NCBI GenBank assembly: GCA_903874955.1
Contig: CAIQTY010000012.1
Coordinates: 1 to 33,460, forward strand
Source: an uncultured Alphaproteobacteria bacterium
Lineage (GTDB): Bacteria; Pseudomonadota; Alphaproteobacteria; Paracaedibacterales; CAITNM01
Direction of reading: 5' to 3'
DNA length: 33,460 bases
Made by a program: the position numbers and the translations under genes. A model generated the notes under the pieces. That model ran no database searches, was not told the origin of the DNA, and saw nothing but the letters and a program-made list of their open reading frames with translations. Below are positions 25,159 to 32,763 of this stretch, piece after piece (positions within the stretch are counted from its first letter, which is position 1; each line of letters begins with the position of its first letter).

Positions 25159-26052
25159 TCAAAAATTCCTATCTGAACTCCTACAAGATCCATGCGCTAC
25201 AGATTCAAACTCAGCAACTGTACCCTTACACATCAGCAGCGCGTCACATCCCGCTTGCATTGATTTTCTGGCCTTTTCTTCAAAGGTACCTGTTAAAGCT
25301 TTCATGGTTAAGCAATCGCTTACCAAAAAGCCGCTAAAGCCTATTTCAGTACGAATAATTGTATTAATAATATCTTTTGATTGAGTTGCAACATTTACAG
25401 GGTCAATATCACTATAAATCACGTGTGCAGTCATACCCCACGCCAATTTGCTAGCCGATGCAAGCGCTTTAAATGGCAGGAAATCCGTTGCGCGCAGGGT
25501 AGCTAAGTCAGTTTCTACCACTGGTAATTCTTCGTGACTATCAACAGGGGCGCGGCCATGGCCTGGCATGTGCTTAATGACGGGGATAATTCCTCCACCT
25601 TCTAGGCCTTTAAGCATAGCAATACTAAATTCTGTCACAACATTAGGATCGGCGCTGAATGCCCTATCACCAATAATATCATCAGCTCCTTCGATTAATA
25701 AATCAGCACACGGAGCACAATCAACCGTAATGCCCAATTCAGCTAATTCATATGCCATGGATATAGCATTTTCATATACAGCCTGAGCTGAGGTAAAAGT
25801 CTTAGCGGCAGGTCTTGGCAACCAATGGGGTGGCTTTAGGCGAACAACCCTGCCCCCTTCTTGATCAATCAAGATAGGGACATTGGCATGACTCACGCAA
25901 GCTTTAAGTTGCTTAATTAAAGCCTTAACCTGAGCAGGTGATTGGCAATTACGTTCAAAAAGAATAAAGCCCAACGGTTGGGCTTTACTGTAGAAGTTTA
26001 TCTCTTCAGGGGTAGGGGTTAATCCCTCACACCCATAAATAACAGGAACCAC
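25159..26052 (-). CDS. nagZ: Beta-N-acetylhexosaminidase NagZ (GH3)
   Basis: NagZ is a cytosolic enzyme that removes GlcNAc from anhydro-muropeptides during peptidoglycan recycling. The 297-residue protein has PLGFILFERNCQSPAQVKAL, LIDQEGGRVVRLKPPHW, the loop KHMPGHGRAPVDSHEELP (160-177) carrying the Asp171-His173 general acid/base dyad, and FLVSDCLTM with the nucleophile Asp246. Alphaproteobacterial NagZ proteins are usually about 330-340 residues with a short C-terminal tail. Here the frame ends at FESVAHGSCRSSDRNF on a five-T run (25161-25165 as A on the plus strand). One base fewer would extend it by only EGANAL. It starts 3 bases after pntB, so it is transcribed with the transhydrogenase genes. 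Confidence 0.93.
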   Translation of the reverse strand: MVPVIYGCEGLTPTPEEINFYSKAQPLGFILFERNCQSPAQVKALIKQLKACVSHANVPILIDQEGGRVVRLKPPHWLPRPAAKTFTSAQAVYENAISMAYELAELGITVDCAPCADLLIEGADDIIGDRAFSADPNVVTEFSIAMLKGLEGGGIIPVIKHMPGHGRAPVDSHEELPVVETDLATLRATDFLPFKALASASKLAWGMTAHVIYSDIDPVNVATQSKDIINTIIRTEIGFSGFLVSDCLTMKALTGTFEEKARKSMQAGCDALLMCKGTVAEFESVAHGSCRSSDRNF

Positions 26053-26055
26053 GCT

Positions 26056-27465
26056 TTAATGGCCCCCGCCCTTTAATGATTTTACGAGATCTTCGCAAAC
26101 TTTCTTCGCATCGCCCAGCACCATCATGGTGTTATCTCGGTAGAATAATTCGTTATCAACCCCAGCATAACCGGATGCCAGAGAACGTTTGACAAAGAAT
26201 ACAGTCTGCGCTTTTTCCACATCGAGAATAGGCATACCGTATATAGGTGATGCCGTATTGGTTTTAGCAGCCGGGTTAGTGATATCGTTTGCTCCAATGA
26301 CAAAGGCAACATCAGTTGAGCCAAAATCACTATTAATATCATCGAGTTCTAGCACTGAATCATAAGGTACGTTAGCTTCAGCTAATAATACGTTCATGTG
26401 GCCAGGCATACGACCTGCAACGGGGTGAATCGCATAACGAACTTTAACGCCTTGTGAAGCTAAAATATCTGCCATTTCCCTTAAGGAATGCTGAGCTTGC
26501 GCGACTGCCATTCCATACCCAGGAACAATAATAACATTTCGTGCATTACCCATCATGTACGCTGCATCTTCCGCACTGCTGAGTTTAACTGGTTTATCTG
26601 AAGCATCAGCACTAGCACTTGCTGCACTAGAAGCGTCGGTACCAAACCCACCCAAAATCACATTGAAAATTGAACGATTCATTCCCTTACACATGATGTA
26701 GCTAAGAATAGCACCAGAAGCACCAACCAAAGCACCTGTAATAAGCAGCAAATGATTTCCAAGGGTAAAGCCAATACCTGCGGCAGCCCATCCTGAATAT
26801 GAATTGAGCATGGAAATCACAACCGGCATGTCTGCTCCGCCAATAGGCAAAATCAAAAGTACACCGAGCAGTAATGAAACTGCCGTCATGATCCAAAATA
26901 TGCTGTGGTGCTGCTGAAAGGTGAATAAAACAATCAGAGCAATTAATCCTAAACCAAGGGCAGCATTAATCAAGTGCTGTCCTTTAAAAACTAATGGCTT
27001 ACCAGCAATAATTCCTTGCAATTTTCCAAACGCTACAACCGATCCGCTAAACGTGATTGCACCGATGATCGTACCTAAACTCATTTCCACTAAGCTCGCT
27101 GTATGAATGGCGTTAAGTGCGCCAATACCAAAAGCACTTGGATTGTACAACGCAGCAGCAGCAACGAAAACGGCAGCCAAACCAACAAGGCTATGGAATG
27201 CGGCAACCAATTGAGGAAGCGCTGTCATTTGAATTTTTTTAGCAATGATTGCTCCAATTACACCACCAATGGCGATGCCGCCGATGATACCTGAATACTT
27301 AGCGATAGCAGGTGTTAGCAGCGTTGTTAAAATGGCAATAACCATTCCACAAATTCCATAGAGGTTACCTGCTCGAGATGTAGCGGCTGAAGATAGGCCT
27401 CGCAAAGCCATAATGAAACATATACCTGCTACTAAATATAAAAACGTCGAAATTGTTGGGGTCAT
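26056..27465 (-). CDS. pntB: NAD(P) transhydrogenase subunit beta
   Basis: PntB is the NADP(H)-binding, membrane-spanning beta subunit of proton-translocating transhydrogenase, which makes NADPH from NADH using the proton gradient. The 469-residue protein has about nine membrane helices in the first 265 residues (for example [20 protein letters not shown]). The C-terminal domain III has [20 protein letters not shown], the NADP-binding fingerprint, then [20 protein letters not shown] and [22 protein letters not shown]. Length is normal. It is third in the order pntAa-pntAb-pntB, 9 bases after pntAb. Confidence 0.97.
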   Translation of the reverse strand: MTPTISTFLYLVAGICFIMALRGLSSAATSRAGNLYGICGMVIAILTTLLTPAIAKYSGIIGGIAIGGVIGAIIAKKIQMTALPQLVAAFHSLVGLAAVFVAAAALYNPSAFGIGALNAIHTASLVEMSLGTIIGAITFSGSVVAFGKLQGIIAGKPLVFKGQHLINAALGLGLIALIVLFTFQQHHSIFWIMTAVSLLLGVLLILPIGGADMPVVISMLNSYSGWAAAGIGFTLGNHLLLITGALVGASGAILSYIMCKGMNRSIFNVILGGFGTDASSAASASADASDKPVKLSSAEDAAYMMGNARNVIIVPGYGMAVAQAQHSLREMADILASQGVKVRYAIHPVAGRMPGHMNVLLAEANVPYDSVLELDDINSDFGSTDVAFVIGANDITNPAAKTNTASPIYGMPILDVEKAQTVFFVKRSLASGYAGVDNELFYRDNTMMVLGDAKKVCEDLVKSLKGGGH

Positions 27466-27474
27466 GATTTGCTC

Positions 27475-27882
27475 TTATTTCTTTTTAGAAAACATGGATA
27501 ACATGCGCTGCGTGACAATAAATCCACCAAATATATTGATAGACGCTAAAACAACCGCAATAAAACCAAAGGTTGATGAAATACCCAAAACTGCAGGACC
27601 TGCAGCAACAAGAGCGCCAACAATAATCACACTAGATATGGCGTTGGTCACCGCCATTAGGGGAGAATGTAAAGCTGGAGTCACTTTCCACACCACGTAG
27701 TATCCAACAAAGCAAGCCAACGCAAATACCATAAGCCCCAGCACAAAAGGATCAGCAGATCCATGTCCTTGAGCCGATATAGACTGACGAATAGAATTTT
27801 CTATATTAGTTAGTTCGCCTGAAATTTCTTGCACAACCCCATTTAGACGTGCCGTTTGTTGAGCAACTGAATTAAGATCCAT
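27475..27882 (-). CDS. pntAb: NAD(P) transhydrogenase subunit alpha part 2 (membrane part)
   Basis: This is the separate membrane domain of the alpha subunit, as in Rhodospirillum and other alphaproteobacteria; in E. coli it is fused to PntA. The 135-residue protein has a polar N-terminal 40 residues and then three hydrophobic helices: [40 protein letters not shown] and [20 protein letters not shown]. The pattern [20 protein letters not shown] is the family signature. It lies 9 bases from both neighbours in the pnt operon. The N-terminus is longer than in most relatives, which run about 90-140 residues. Confidence 0.95.
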   Translation of the reverse strand: MDLNSVAQQTARLNGVVQEISGELTNIENSIRQSISAQGHGSADPFVLGLMVFALACFVGYYVVWKVTPALHSPLMAVTNAISSVIIVGALVAAGPAVLGISSTFGFIAVVLASINIFGGFIVTQRMLSMFSKKK

Positions 27883-27891
27883 AATTTTTCC

Positions 27892-29016
27892 TTAACTTTC
27901 AAATACGCTATGAAGCAACTTACCCTCATTGCATAAGCATGAAGACTTGATGATTTCATCATTAAAATCAATTTTTAAATCTTGTGAATCTTTATCGATT
28001 AAAAGACTTAAAAAGTTAAATACGTTTTTAGAATATAATTGGCTCGCGTTATAAGCGATGCGACTTGCCATATTTGGATAGGCAACAATCTTCACACCAT
28101 TGTCCGTAACTGAAACGCCTGTCTTTGAGAGGGCGCAGTTACCACCTGATTCGATTGCTAAATCGACAATCACGCTACCAACCTTCATATCAGCTACCAT
28201 ATCTTCGGTAATTAAGATCGGTGCAGGTTTGCCTGGAATAAGCGCGGTTGTGATAACAATGTCCTGAGTTTTTAGAACCTCAAGCAATTTTTCGGCTTGG
28301 GCTTTTTTGTAGCCTTCGCTCATTTCTTTTGCGTAGCCGCCTGTGCCCTCGCCCGTTTCATGATAATCAACTTCAACAAACGTAGCGCCTAGACTTTCTA
28401 CTTGTTCTTTTGCTGCAGCTCTGACATCGAATGCCGAAACAATAGCACCTAAACGACGAGCAGTTGCAATGGCCTGCAAACCAGCAACGCCTGCCCCCAT
28501 AACCAGTATTCTTGCTGCTGTAACTGTTCCAGCTGCAGTCATCATTAAAGGCAGCGCCCGATCAAATTCAAAAGCGCCCTCTACAACAGCACGATATCCT
28601 GCCAAATTACTCTGGGATGATAGTACATCCATTGATTGAGCGCGGGTAATGCGCGGCACAAATTCAAGGGCGAAAGCTGTTGCATTTTGAGCAGCAATTT
28701 TTTCAAAAAAAGCCTTACTTCCATAAGGTTTCTGTATGGCAATTACGACTGTGTTTTCTGAAAGAGCAGCAACTTGTTTGTCTTCAAGTGGCCCCACTTT
28801 TAAAACAACCGATGCCCCTTTGGCAGTATCAGCAAAAGATTTACCAATTTTGGCCCCAGCTGATTTATAAACATCGTCTAAAAATCCAGCATCAGCCCCG
28901 GCGTTCTTTTCTACGGTTACTTCATGACCCGCATCGCACAGGCGTTTCACTAAATCTGGCGTAAGCGCCACCCGTTTTTCAAATTCCGCGGTTTCTTTTA
29001 CAACCGAAATGCGCAT
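27892..29016 (-). CDS. pntAa: NAD(P) transhydrogenase subunit alpha part 1 (NAD-binding)
   Basis: This is the soluble NAD(H)-binding domain I of transhydrogenase, related to alanine dehydrogenase. The 374-residue protein begins MRISVVKETAEFEKRVALTP, the shared AlaDH/PNT N-terminal signature. It has QSNLAGYRAVVEGAFEFDRA and the Rossmann motif VMGAGVAGLQAIATARRLGA (about 170-190), followed by the mobile-loop region GTGGYAKEMSEGY. It is first in the operon pntAa-pntAb-pntB-nagZ. Length is normal for the split-subunit form. The C-terminus carries a short Cys-containing tail. Confidence 0.97.
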   Translation of the reverse strand: MRISVVKETAEFEKRVALTPDLVKRLCDAGHEVTVEKNAGADAGFLDDVYKSAGAKIGKSFADTAKGASVVLKVGPLEDKQVAALSENTVVIAIQKPYGSKAFFEKIAAQNATAFALEFVPRITRAQSMDVLSSQSNLAGYRAVVEGAFEFDRALPLMMTAAGTVTAARILVMGAGVAGLQAIATARRLGAIVSAFDVRAAAKEQVESLGATFVEVDYHETGEGTGGYAKEMSEGYKKAQAEKLLEVLKTQDIVITTALIPGKPAPILITEDMVADMKVGSVIVDLAIESGGNCALSKTGVSVTDNGVKIVAYPNMASRIAYNASQLYSKNVFNFLSLLIDKDSQDLKIDFNDEIIKSSCLCNEGKLLHSVFES

Positions 29017-29060
29017 AATTCTTTTCTTTTATGTTTTCACTATTATATTGCTTTTTAAAT

Positions 29061-29091
29061 AAATAAGAAAGGCTCCCGTAAACTGGGAGCC
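29061..29091 (-). terminator. Intrinsic terminator after the 280-residue exported protein gene
   Basis: GGCTCCC (29071-29077) and GGGAGCC (29085-29091) form a perfect GC-rich 7-base stem with a 7-base loop. On the minus strand it is followed by TTTCTTATTT. It lies about 50 bases after the stop of the gene at 29141 and just upstream of pntAa. Confidence 0.85.
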
Positions 29092-29140
29092 CCTTAGAAA
29101 TTTAGAATAATGAGAATTATTTATCAGTAGCAGAAGATGA

Positions 29141-29983
29141 TTAAGTATCTGCCGATGCACTCAATTGAGCATTGCGATAAGCTTGCACAGTATCAATAAG
29201 TGATTGAGGGAACGCAGGAATATCTTGTCCATCTATTCTTGTGAAGCTTGCCCATTTCCATCCAGTTAATCCTCCGTTAATTGGAAGTTGAATTGTCCTT
29301 GTTTTTGCGGATTCATCACCAGTTGGTTTTTGGTCGGTATAATTCAAAAGGAAAAATGGGATATCATTAGAGTTAGCAACTGCATTTCTAGCAACTCTGT
29401 AACCAGTTTCTTCTATAAGAGAAGCAAATGATTGATGAAAAGAATAGGTATTATAATTTTGGTGTACGTCTCCAATAATTACCGTTGCAGCATGCACTGG
29501 ATTTAACCATTTTACTTTTTCAACAATAGGTTCATCATGTATTGCAATACCTGATAACGCGGCTACTGTTCTAAATGCATTTAGGATAACGTCAAGCCTT
29601 GCATTATCTGAAACCTGAGATGCAGTGAGTGATGCACCTTCCTCAGATGGAATTTGATAGGGGGTAACTCCATAGTTTTGCCTACCTGCAAACATAAATG
29701 TGTCATTGACAATAGCAATACGAACTAAATTTTCCGATACACGTGGAATATGCATATCTTTGCCAACTACGCTTATTCTTGTTGGATCATTAAGCTCTTG
29801 AATCTCTGTTTGATTCGCAAAGTGAAAAGAGTAACTTTGGCCATCAGCACCAGTAAATGTCTTAGAATGCGCTGCAGCTGACCCTTCTCCCAAAGAAAGC
29901 CCAGAAGATGACACTGATTCAGAAGCAAACAGCTGCCCAACAAAAATAGCTGCTATCATTAAAAATTTTTTCATAAAACTCAT
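29141..29983 (-). CDS. Unknown exported protein
   Basis: I do not recognise this family. The frame starts at 29983; an alternative ATG at 29974 also gives a signal peptide (MKKFLMIAAIFVGQLFA, cleavage near LFAS). A Ser/Gly-rich linker follows, then a globular part of about 230 residues. This includes TGADGQSYSFHFANQTEIQE, LDVILNAFRTVAALSGIAIH, KWLNPVHAATVIIGDVHQNY and GGLTGWKWASFTRIDGQDI. There are no cysteines after the signal, no lipobox and no terminal aromatic barrel signature, so it is probably a soluble periplasmic or secreted protein. It has its own candidate promoter and a strong terminator, so it is likely monocistronic. Confidence 0.65.
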   Translation of the reverse strand: MSFMKKFLMIAAIFVGQLFASESVSSSGLSLGEGSAAAHSKTFTGADGQSYSFHFANQTEIQELNDPTRISVVGKDMHIPRVSENLVRIAIVNDTFMFAGRQNYGVTPYQIPSEEGASLTASQVSDNARLDVILNAFRTVAALSGIAIHDEPIVEKVKWLNPVHAATVIIGDVHQNYNTYSFHQSFASLIEETGYRVARNAVANSNDIPFFLLNYTDQKPTGDESAKTRTIQLPINGGLTGWKWASFTRIDGQDIPAFPQSLIDTVQAYRNAQLSASADT

Positions 29984-30005
29984 CGTAAAAGTTAATAATG
30001 ACTAT

Positions 30006-30034
30006 CTTGTAGGCTTTTTTGCAATTCGTGGCAA
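30006..30034 (-). promoter_or_regulatory. Candidate promoter of the 280-residue exported protein gene
   Basis: On the minus strand there is TTGCCA (30029-30034), a 17-base spacer and TACAAG (30006-30011), placing transcription start about 15-20 bases before the ATG at 29983. It overlaps a plus-strand promoter-like pair, giving a divergent arrangement. This is inferred from consensus only. Confidence 0.35.
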
Positions 30035-30047
30035 TATCTAATACCAT
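30019..30047 (+). promoter_or_regulatory. Candidate plus-strand promoter of the structured element
   Basis: TTGCAA (30019-30024), a 17-base spacer and TACCAT (30042-30047) each match sigma-70 consensus at four of six positions. Transcription would begin at about 30054, just before the structured element. In AT-rich DNA such matches arise by chance. Confidence 0.3.
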
Positions 30048-30053
30048 TTTCTG

Positions 30054-30310
30054 TAAATCTTGGGGCTATCTGTACGGTCTGTATCGCTAAAATATAGCTG
30101 CATTTTGCTGGATCCTAGCTCAAGACCTAGGAAAACTGCTGGGCTTATCCCCGTTTAGTATCTCTATGGCTTGACCATAGAGTCCAGTGAGTGAGATCAT
30201 TTATAAACATTGGTATTGATGTTATCTACTGGAACCGCTGATCAAGTCAGCGGGAAACTAATGGGTGGAGATAAGTGTCACAAAAAAACCCGCCAAAAAG
30301 GCGGGTTCTT
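30054..30310 (+). ncRNA. Candidate structured small RNA with complementary hairpin loops
   Basis: This gene-free stretch has three perfect hairpins. H1 is 30113-30118/30127-30132 (6 base pairs, loop CTCAAGAC). H2 is 30162-30169/30175-30182 (8 base pairs, loop CTTGA). H3 is 30235-30241/30247-30253 (7 base pairs, loop TCAAG). Loop 2 is the reverse complement of loop 3 and of a part of loop 1, so kissing pairs are possible. Further pairings are TCCAGT 30183-30188 with ACTGGA 30228-30233, and TTATCT 30222-30227 with AGATAA 30269-30274. It ends at a bidirectional terminator. The strand and limits are inferred from a weak promoter match. It matches no RNA class I know. Confidence 0.4.
30282..30307 (-). 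terminator. Intrinsic terminator of the porin gene (bidirectional)
   Basis: AACCCGCC (30287-30294) and GGCGGGTT (30300-30307) form a perfect 8-base stem with a 5-base A/T loop. On the minus strand it is followed by seven T residues, 20 bases after the porin stop. On the plus strand the hairpin is followed by CTTGATT, so it could also end a plus-strand transcript. Confidence 0.9.
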
Positions 30311-30328
30311 GATTGAGCGAAAAACTGT

Positions 30329-31798
30329 TTAGAAGCTCAGTTTTGTTCCGACAACAACAGCAGCTCCTGAATTCTTTGGGGTTGGAACCGTAGAACCACT
30401 TTTATACTTTGTCGTATTGCCAACAAATGTCGAATAGTTGCTGTCTGTATTCATTTTAAAGACATCAACCTCTCCGAAGAATTTCAAACCTTGTAAGGCG
30501 TTAAAGTCTATTGTTGCTGAAACGATATGACTTTTAGCCTTTCCACCAGTTGCTCCATATTTATATGTAGCTGTAGAGGAGGAAGGCAGTTGCGGTAGCA
30601 TACGTGTAGTATTAAAATACCCCAGAGCGAATTGATAAGCCCCAACAGTATACTGACCTGCTATATTCCATGCTTTACCTGCATCGCCCGAACGATAGTT
30701 AGAAGTTTTAGGCACACGGGTTTTTCCGTTATGAATAAAGCCTGTTGCAAAACGCCATTGGTCAAAACCTATAGCAGCCGTATATTGCATGGATTTTCCA
30801 CGGTGAACCTTTGAGTATTTAAAGAACTCGAGAGTGCTATCGTTATAAGCGCCTGATTGGCCTTCAACCCACTTAGGTGAACCACGTTTTGACCGCTCTT
30901 GAATAAATACTGCAGCTAAAGCCATGTTCCAAGTTTTAAAGTCAACCTTATAATTCGCACCCAAAGCTAGGTTATTCATACCATATGCAGCTATCGATTT
31001 ATCTGGATATATTCCACTGTCATTACCGTACGTATTGTCAGGGCTTGCACCCGAATTATCTTTTCCGCCGGTGCCCATACGCGTGGTATTCGGGGTCCAA
31101 GCCAAACCTAGGGTTACACCATGTATAGTTGGTGTGTAATACACAACTTTCATTGCCTTACTCGTACCACCGTGCTGTTGTACGCCGCCAATAACACCTT
31201 CGGCAGAATTAATAATGTTACCAAAGGTACCATCAATACTGCCAGCACCTTGAAGCAGGTTGAAGCCGCTTTCCACCATAGTATCTTCCACACCAACGAC
31301 GTTACCCGTTTGGAAAATACCCCAGCTGTCTTGAGAAAATTCTATGTAATTCTGCGTGAAATAAATTGCATTGTTCGACGTGCTTTTTCCTCCAGGGTAA
31401 GACTCCATGGCCACACGATATTTATATCTGAATCCTTCGGCTGAATTTCCTTTAACAGTGAAGAAAATATTTGAAGCCCCAAGAGCCACGTGTGCACCAC
31501 CGCCCTTACCATTACTGTTGTCTTTCTGTTTAGAGGCTGCCGCAATCATTGCTGTAAAACCATTTATTTGAAGCGTCGGCGCCTGAGCAGACTCTGAAGA
31601 AGCTGCGGATGCCTGTTTAGGTAATTCGGTTTTTGTTTCTTTTTTTTTCGACTCGGCTGCTAAGGGCTCCGAAGCCCCCGGTTCTTTTGAAGCAGCTTCA
31701 TTTTGGCCACCCTCTTTTTTTGAATCACTTCTTGCTTGTTCTGCAATAAGACTTGATAGAAGTAGCGCTGTAACTAGGAACGAAAGCTTTTTCGACAT
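30329..31798 (-). CDS. Outer-membrane porin with low-complexity N-terminal linker
   Basis: This is a predicted trimeric-type 16-strand porin. The 489-residue protein has a signal peptide (KKLSFLVTALLLSSLIAEQA), then about 50 residues rich in Lys, Glu, Ala and Ser (25-75). The barrel follows, starting LQINGFTAMIAAAS. Characteristic strands include YIEFSQDSWGIFQTGNVVGV, KVVYYTPTIHGVTLGLAWTP, WRFATGFIHNGKTR and YQFALGYFNTTR, and the end is GAAVVVGTKLSF with the terminal Phe used for BAM recognition. The barrel pattern resembles Gram-negative porins of alphaproteobacteria; the charged linker before it is unusual. A candidate promoter and a TTAA-N7-TTAA box lie upstream and a strong terminator downstream, so it is probably monocistronic. 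Confidence 0.85.
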   Translation of the reverse strand: MSKKLSFLVTALLLSSLIAEQARSDSKKEGGQNEAASKEPGASEPLAAESKKKETKTELPKQASAASSESAQAPTLQINGFTAMIAAASKQKDNSNGKGGGAHVALGASNIFFTVKGNSAEGFRYKYRVAMESYPGGKSTSNNAIYFTQNYIEFSQDSWGIFQTGNVVGVEDTMVESGFNLLQGAGSIDGTFGNIINSAEGVIGGVQQHGGTSKAMKVVYYTPTIHGVTLGLAWTPNTTRMGTGGKDNSGASPDNTYGNDSGIYPDKSIAAYGMNNLALGANYKVDFKTWNMALAAVFIQERSKRGSPKWVEGQSGAYNDSTLEFFKYSKVHRGKSMQYTAAIGFDQWRFATGFIHNGKTRVPKTSNYRSGDAGKAWNIAGQYTVGAYQFALGYFNTTRMLPQLPSSSTATYKYGATGGKAKSHIVSATIDFNALQGLKFFGEVDVFKMNTDSNYSTFVGNTTKYKSGSTVPTPKNSGAAVVVGTKLSF

Positions 31799-31830
31799 AC
31801 CGATAACTCATACTTTAAATTGTTAGGCTC

Positions 31831-31859
31831 ACCATAGAAAATCCCAGAATAACTATCAA
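31831..31859 (-). promoter_or_regulatory. Candidate promoter of the porin gene
   Basis: On the minus strand there is TTGATA (31854-31859), a 17-base spacer and TATGGT (31831-31836), about 33 bases before the porin ATG. Both hexamers are reasonable sigma-70 matches with optimal spacing. Confidence 0.5.
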
Positions 31860-31874
31860 TATTTCGCACATAGA

Positions 31875-31889
31875 TTAACAAAAAGTTAA
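31875..31889 (-). promoter_or_regulatory. CtrA-like box TTAA-N7-TTAA upstream of the porin promoter
   Basis: TTAACAAAAAGTTAA matches the alphaproteobacterial CtrA consensus TTAA-N7-TTAA. It lies 15 bases upstream of the porin -35 and is part of a perfect 6-base inverted repeat (31874-31890). It could instead be a weak AT-rich hairpin after sodB. Chance occurrence is quite possible in AT-rich DNA. Confidence 0.3.
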
Positions 31890-31920
31890 TAAGAGTTGTA
31901 GCCTAATAGGCACACTGATT

Positions 31921-32517
31921 CTAATTTTCCAGGCGCTTATTAACAAAATCCCAATTTACCAAATGATCTAAAAACACTTGCACAAAATCAGCGCGACGAT
32001 TTTGGTAGTCTAGGTAATACGCATGTTCCCACACATCGCAAGTAAGCAGTGCATTTTGGTTATGAACCATTGGCAAATCAGCATTCGCCGTTTTTATAAT
32101 TTTGAGATCATCACATTCTTGCACGAGCCAAGCCCAACCACTGCCAAACTGCGTTAAAGCGGCTTGTTTAAAATCTGCAGCAAATTTTTCATAATTGCCA
32201 AAAGATGCATTGATCATTTCAGCTATTTTGCCAGTTGGTGATCCGCCACCATTAGGACTCATACAATTCCAAAAAAAGGTATGATTCCAAACCTGAGCCG
32301 CATTGTTAAAAACACCAACCATGTCAGGTTTTCCTGACGATAGGCAAATCAGTTCTTCCAATGTTTTTGATTCGTTCGCTGAACCCTGAACAAGATTGTT
32401 AAGATTCGTAACGTAGGTCTGATGGTGTTTACCATAATGAAATTCAAGAGTTTGCTCACTAATATGAGGGGCCAGGGCGTTCTTTTCATAAGGCAAGGTA
32501 GGAAGTGTAAAAGTCAT
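31921..32517 (-). CDS. sodB: Superoxide dismutase, iron type
   Basis: This enzyme disproportionates superoxide to oxygen and hydrogen peroxide in the cytosol. The 198-residue protein has all metal ligands: His27 (LEFHYGKHHQTYV), His79 (AAQVWNHTFFW), Asp161 and His165 (DVWEHAYYLDY). Gln75 in AAQVWNH sits where iron SODs place their second-sphere glutamine, favouring iron. Length is typical. It lies 38 bases downstream of tRNA-Arg on the same strand and may be read from the same transcript. There is no clear GC-rich terminator after it. Confidence 0.96.
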   Translation of the reverse strand: MTFTLPTLPYEKNALAPHISEQTLEFHYGKHHQTYVTNLNNLVQGSANESKTLEELICLSSGKPDMVGVFNNAAQVWNHTFFWNCMSPNGGGSPTGKIAEMINASFGNYEKFAADFKQAALTQFGSGWAWLVQECDDLKIIKTANADLPMVHNQNALLTCDVWEHAYYLDYQNRRADFVQVFLDHLVNWDFVNKRLEN

Positions 32518-32555
32518 GTAATCACCTGATTATTTTTTTCGACTTTACACCAAGA

Positions 32556-32632
32556 TGGCGCGCCCGAGAAGAGTCGAACTCCTAACCTTCAGATCCGTAG
32601 TCTGACGCTCTATCCAATTGAGCTACGGGCGC
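32556..32632 (-). tRNA. tRNA-Arg, anticodon ACG
   Basis: On the minus strand a 77-base cloverleaf is read. The acceptor stem GCGCCCG pairs with CGGGCGC; the D-arm is GCTC...GAGC; the anticodon arm TCAGA-CTACGGA-TCTGA carries anticodon ACG (complement at 32596-32598); the T-arm is AGGAG-TTCGACT-CTTCT. The 3' CCA is encoded. A34 would be converted to inosine by TadA to read CGU, CGC and CGA. Confidence 0.97.
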
Positions 32633-32695
32633 TAACCATCACTTTATAGGCAAAAAACGCTGGAAAAGCAAGATCTTTTTAAAAAATATGGAAAA

Positions 32696-32710
32696 TTAAT
32701 ATTTTCTTAA
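32696..32710 (+). promoter_or_regulatory. CtrA-like box TTAA-N7-TTAA upstream of the last gene
   Basis: TTAATATTTTCTTAA matches TTAA-N7-TTAA and lies 54-68 bases before the ATG at 32764. A TATTAT at 32722-32727 could be the -10, which would put this box over the -35 position, as is common for CtrA activation. The surroundings are very AT-rich, so chance is a serious alternative. Confidence 0.28.
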
Positions 32711-32763
32711 TAAATATAAAATATTATTAGGAGGTATACTTTTTTTTACAGATAGGATATTTT

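Noticed and set aside
25092..25384. Plus-strand open frames overlapping the 3' end of nagZ.
   Set aside because: They lie antisense to conserved NagZ coding sequence and lack ribosome-binding sites or recognisable protein features.
30231..30262. CCGCTGATCAAG...GGGAAAC looked like a hammerhead ribozyme core (CUGAUGA...GAAA).
   Set aside because: The invariant CUGANGA is not present (CUGAUCA lacks the required G), and no properly placed cleavage-site stem was found.
30054..30310. The structured element as RNase P RNA, tmRNA, SRP RNA or 6S RNA.
   Set aside because: None of the signature sequences (for example RNase P GAGGAAAGUCC, the tmRNA T-arm with GGUUC, the SRP GGAAGCAGC-type loop) is present on either strand, and the shape is not the long 6S hairpin.
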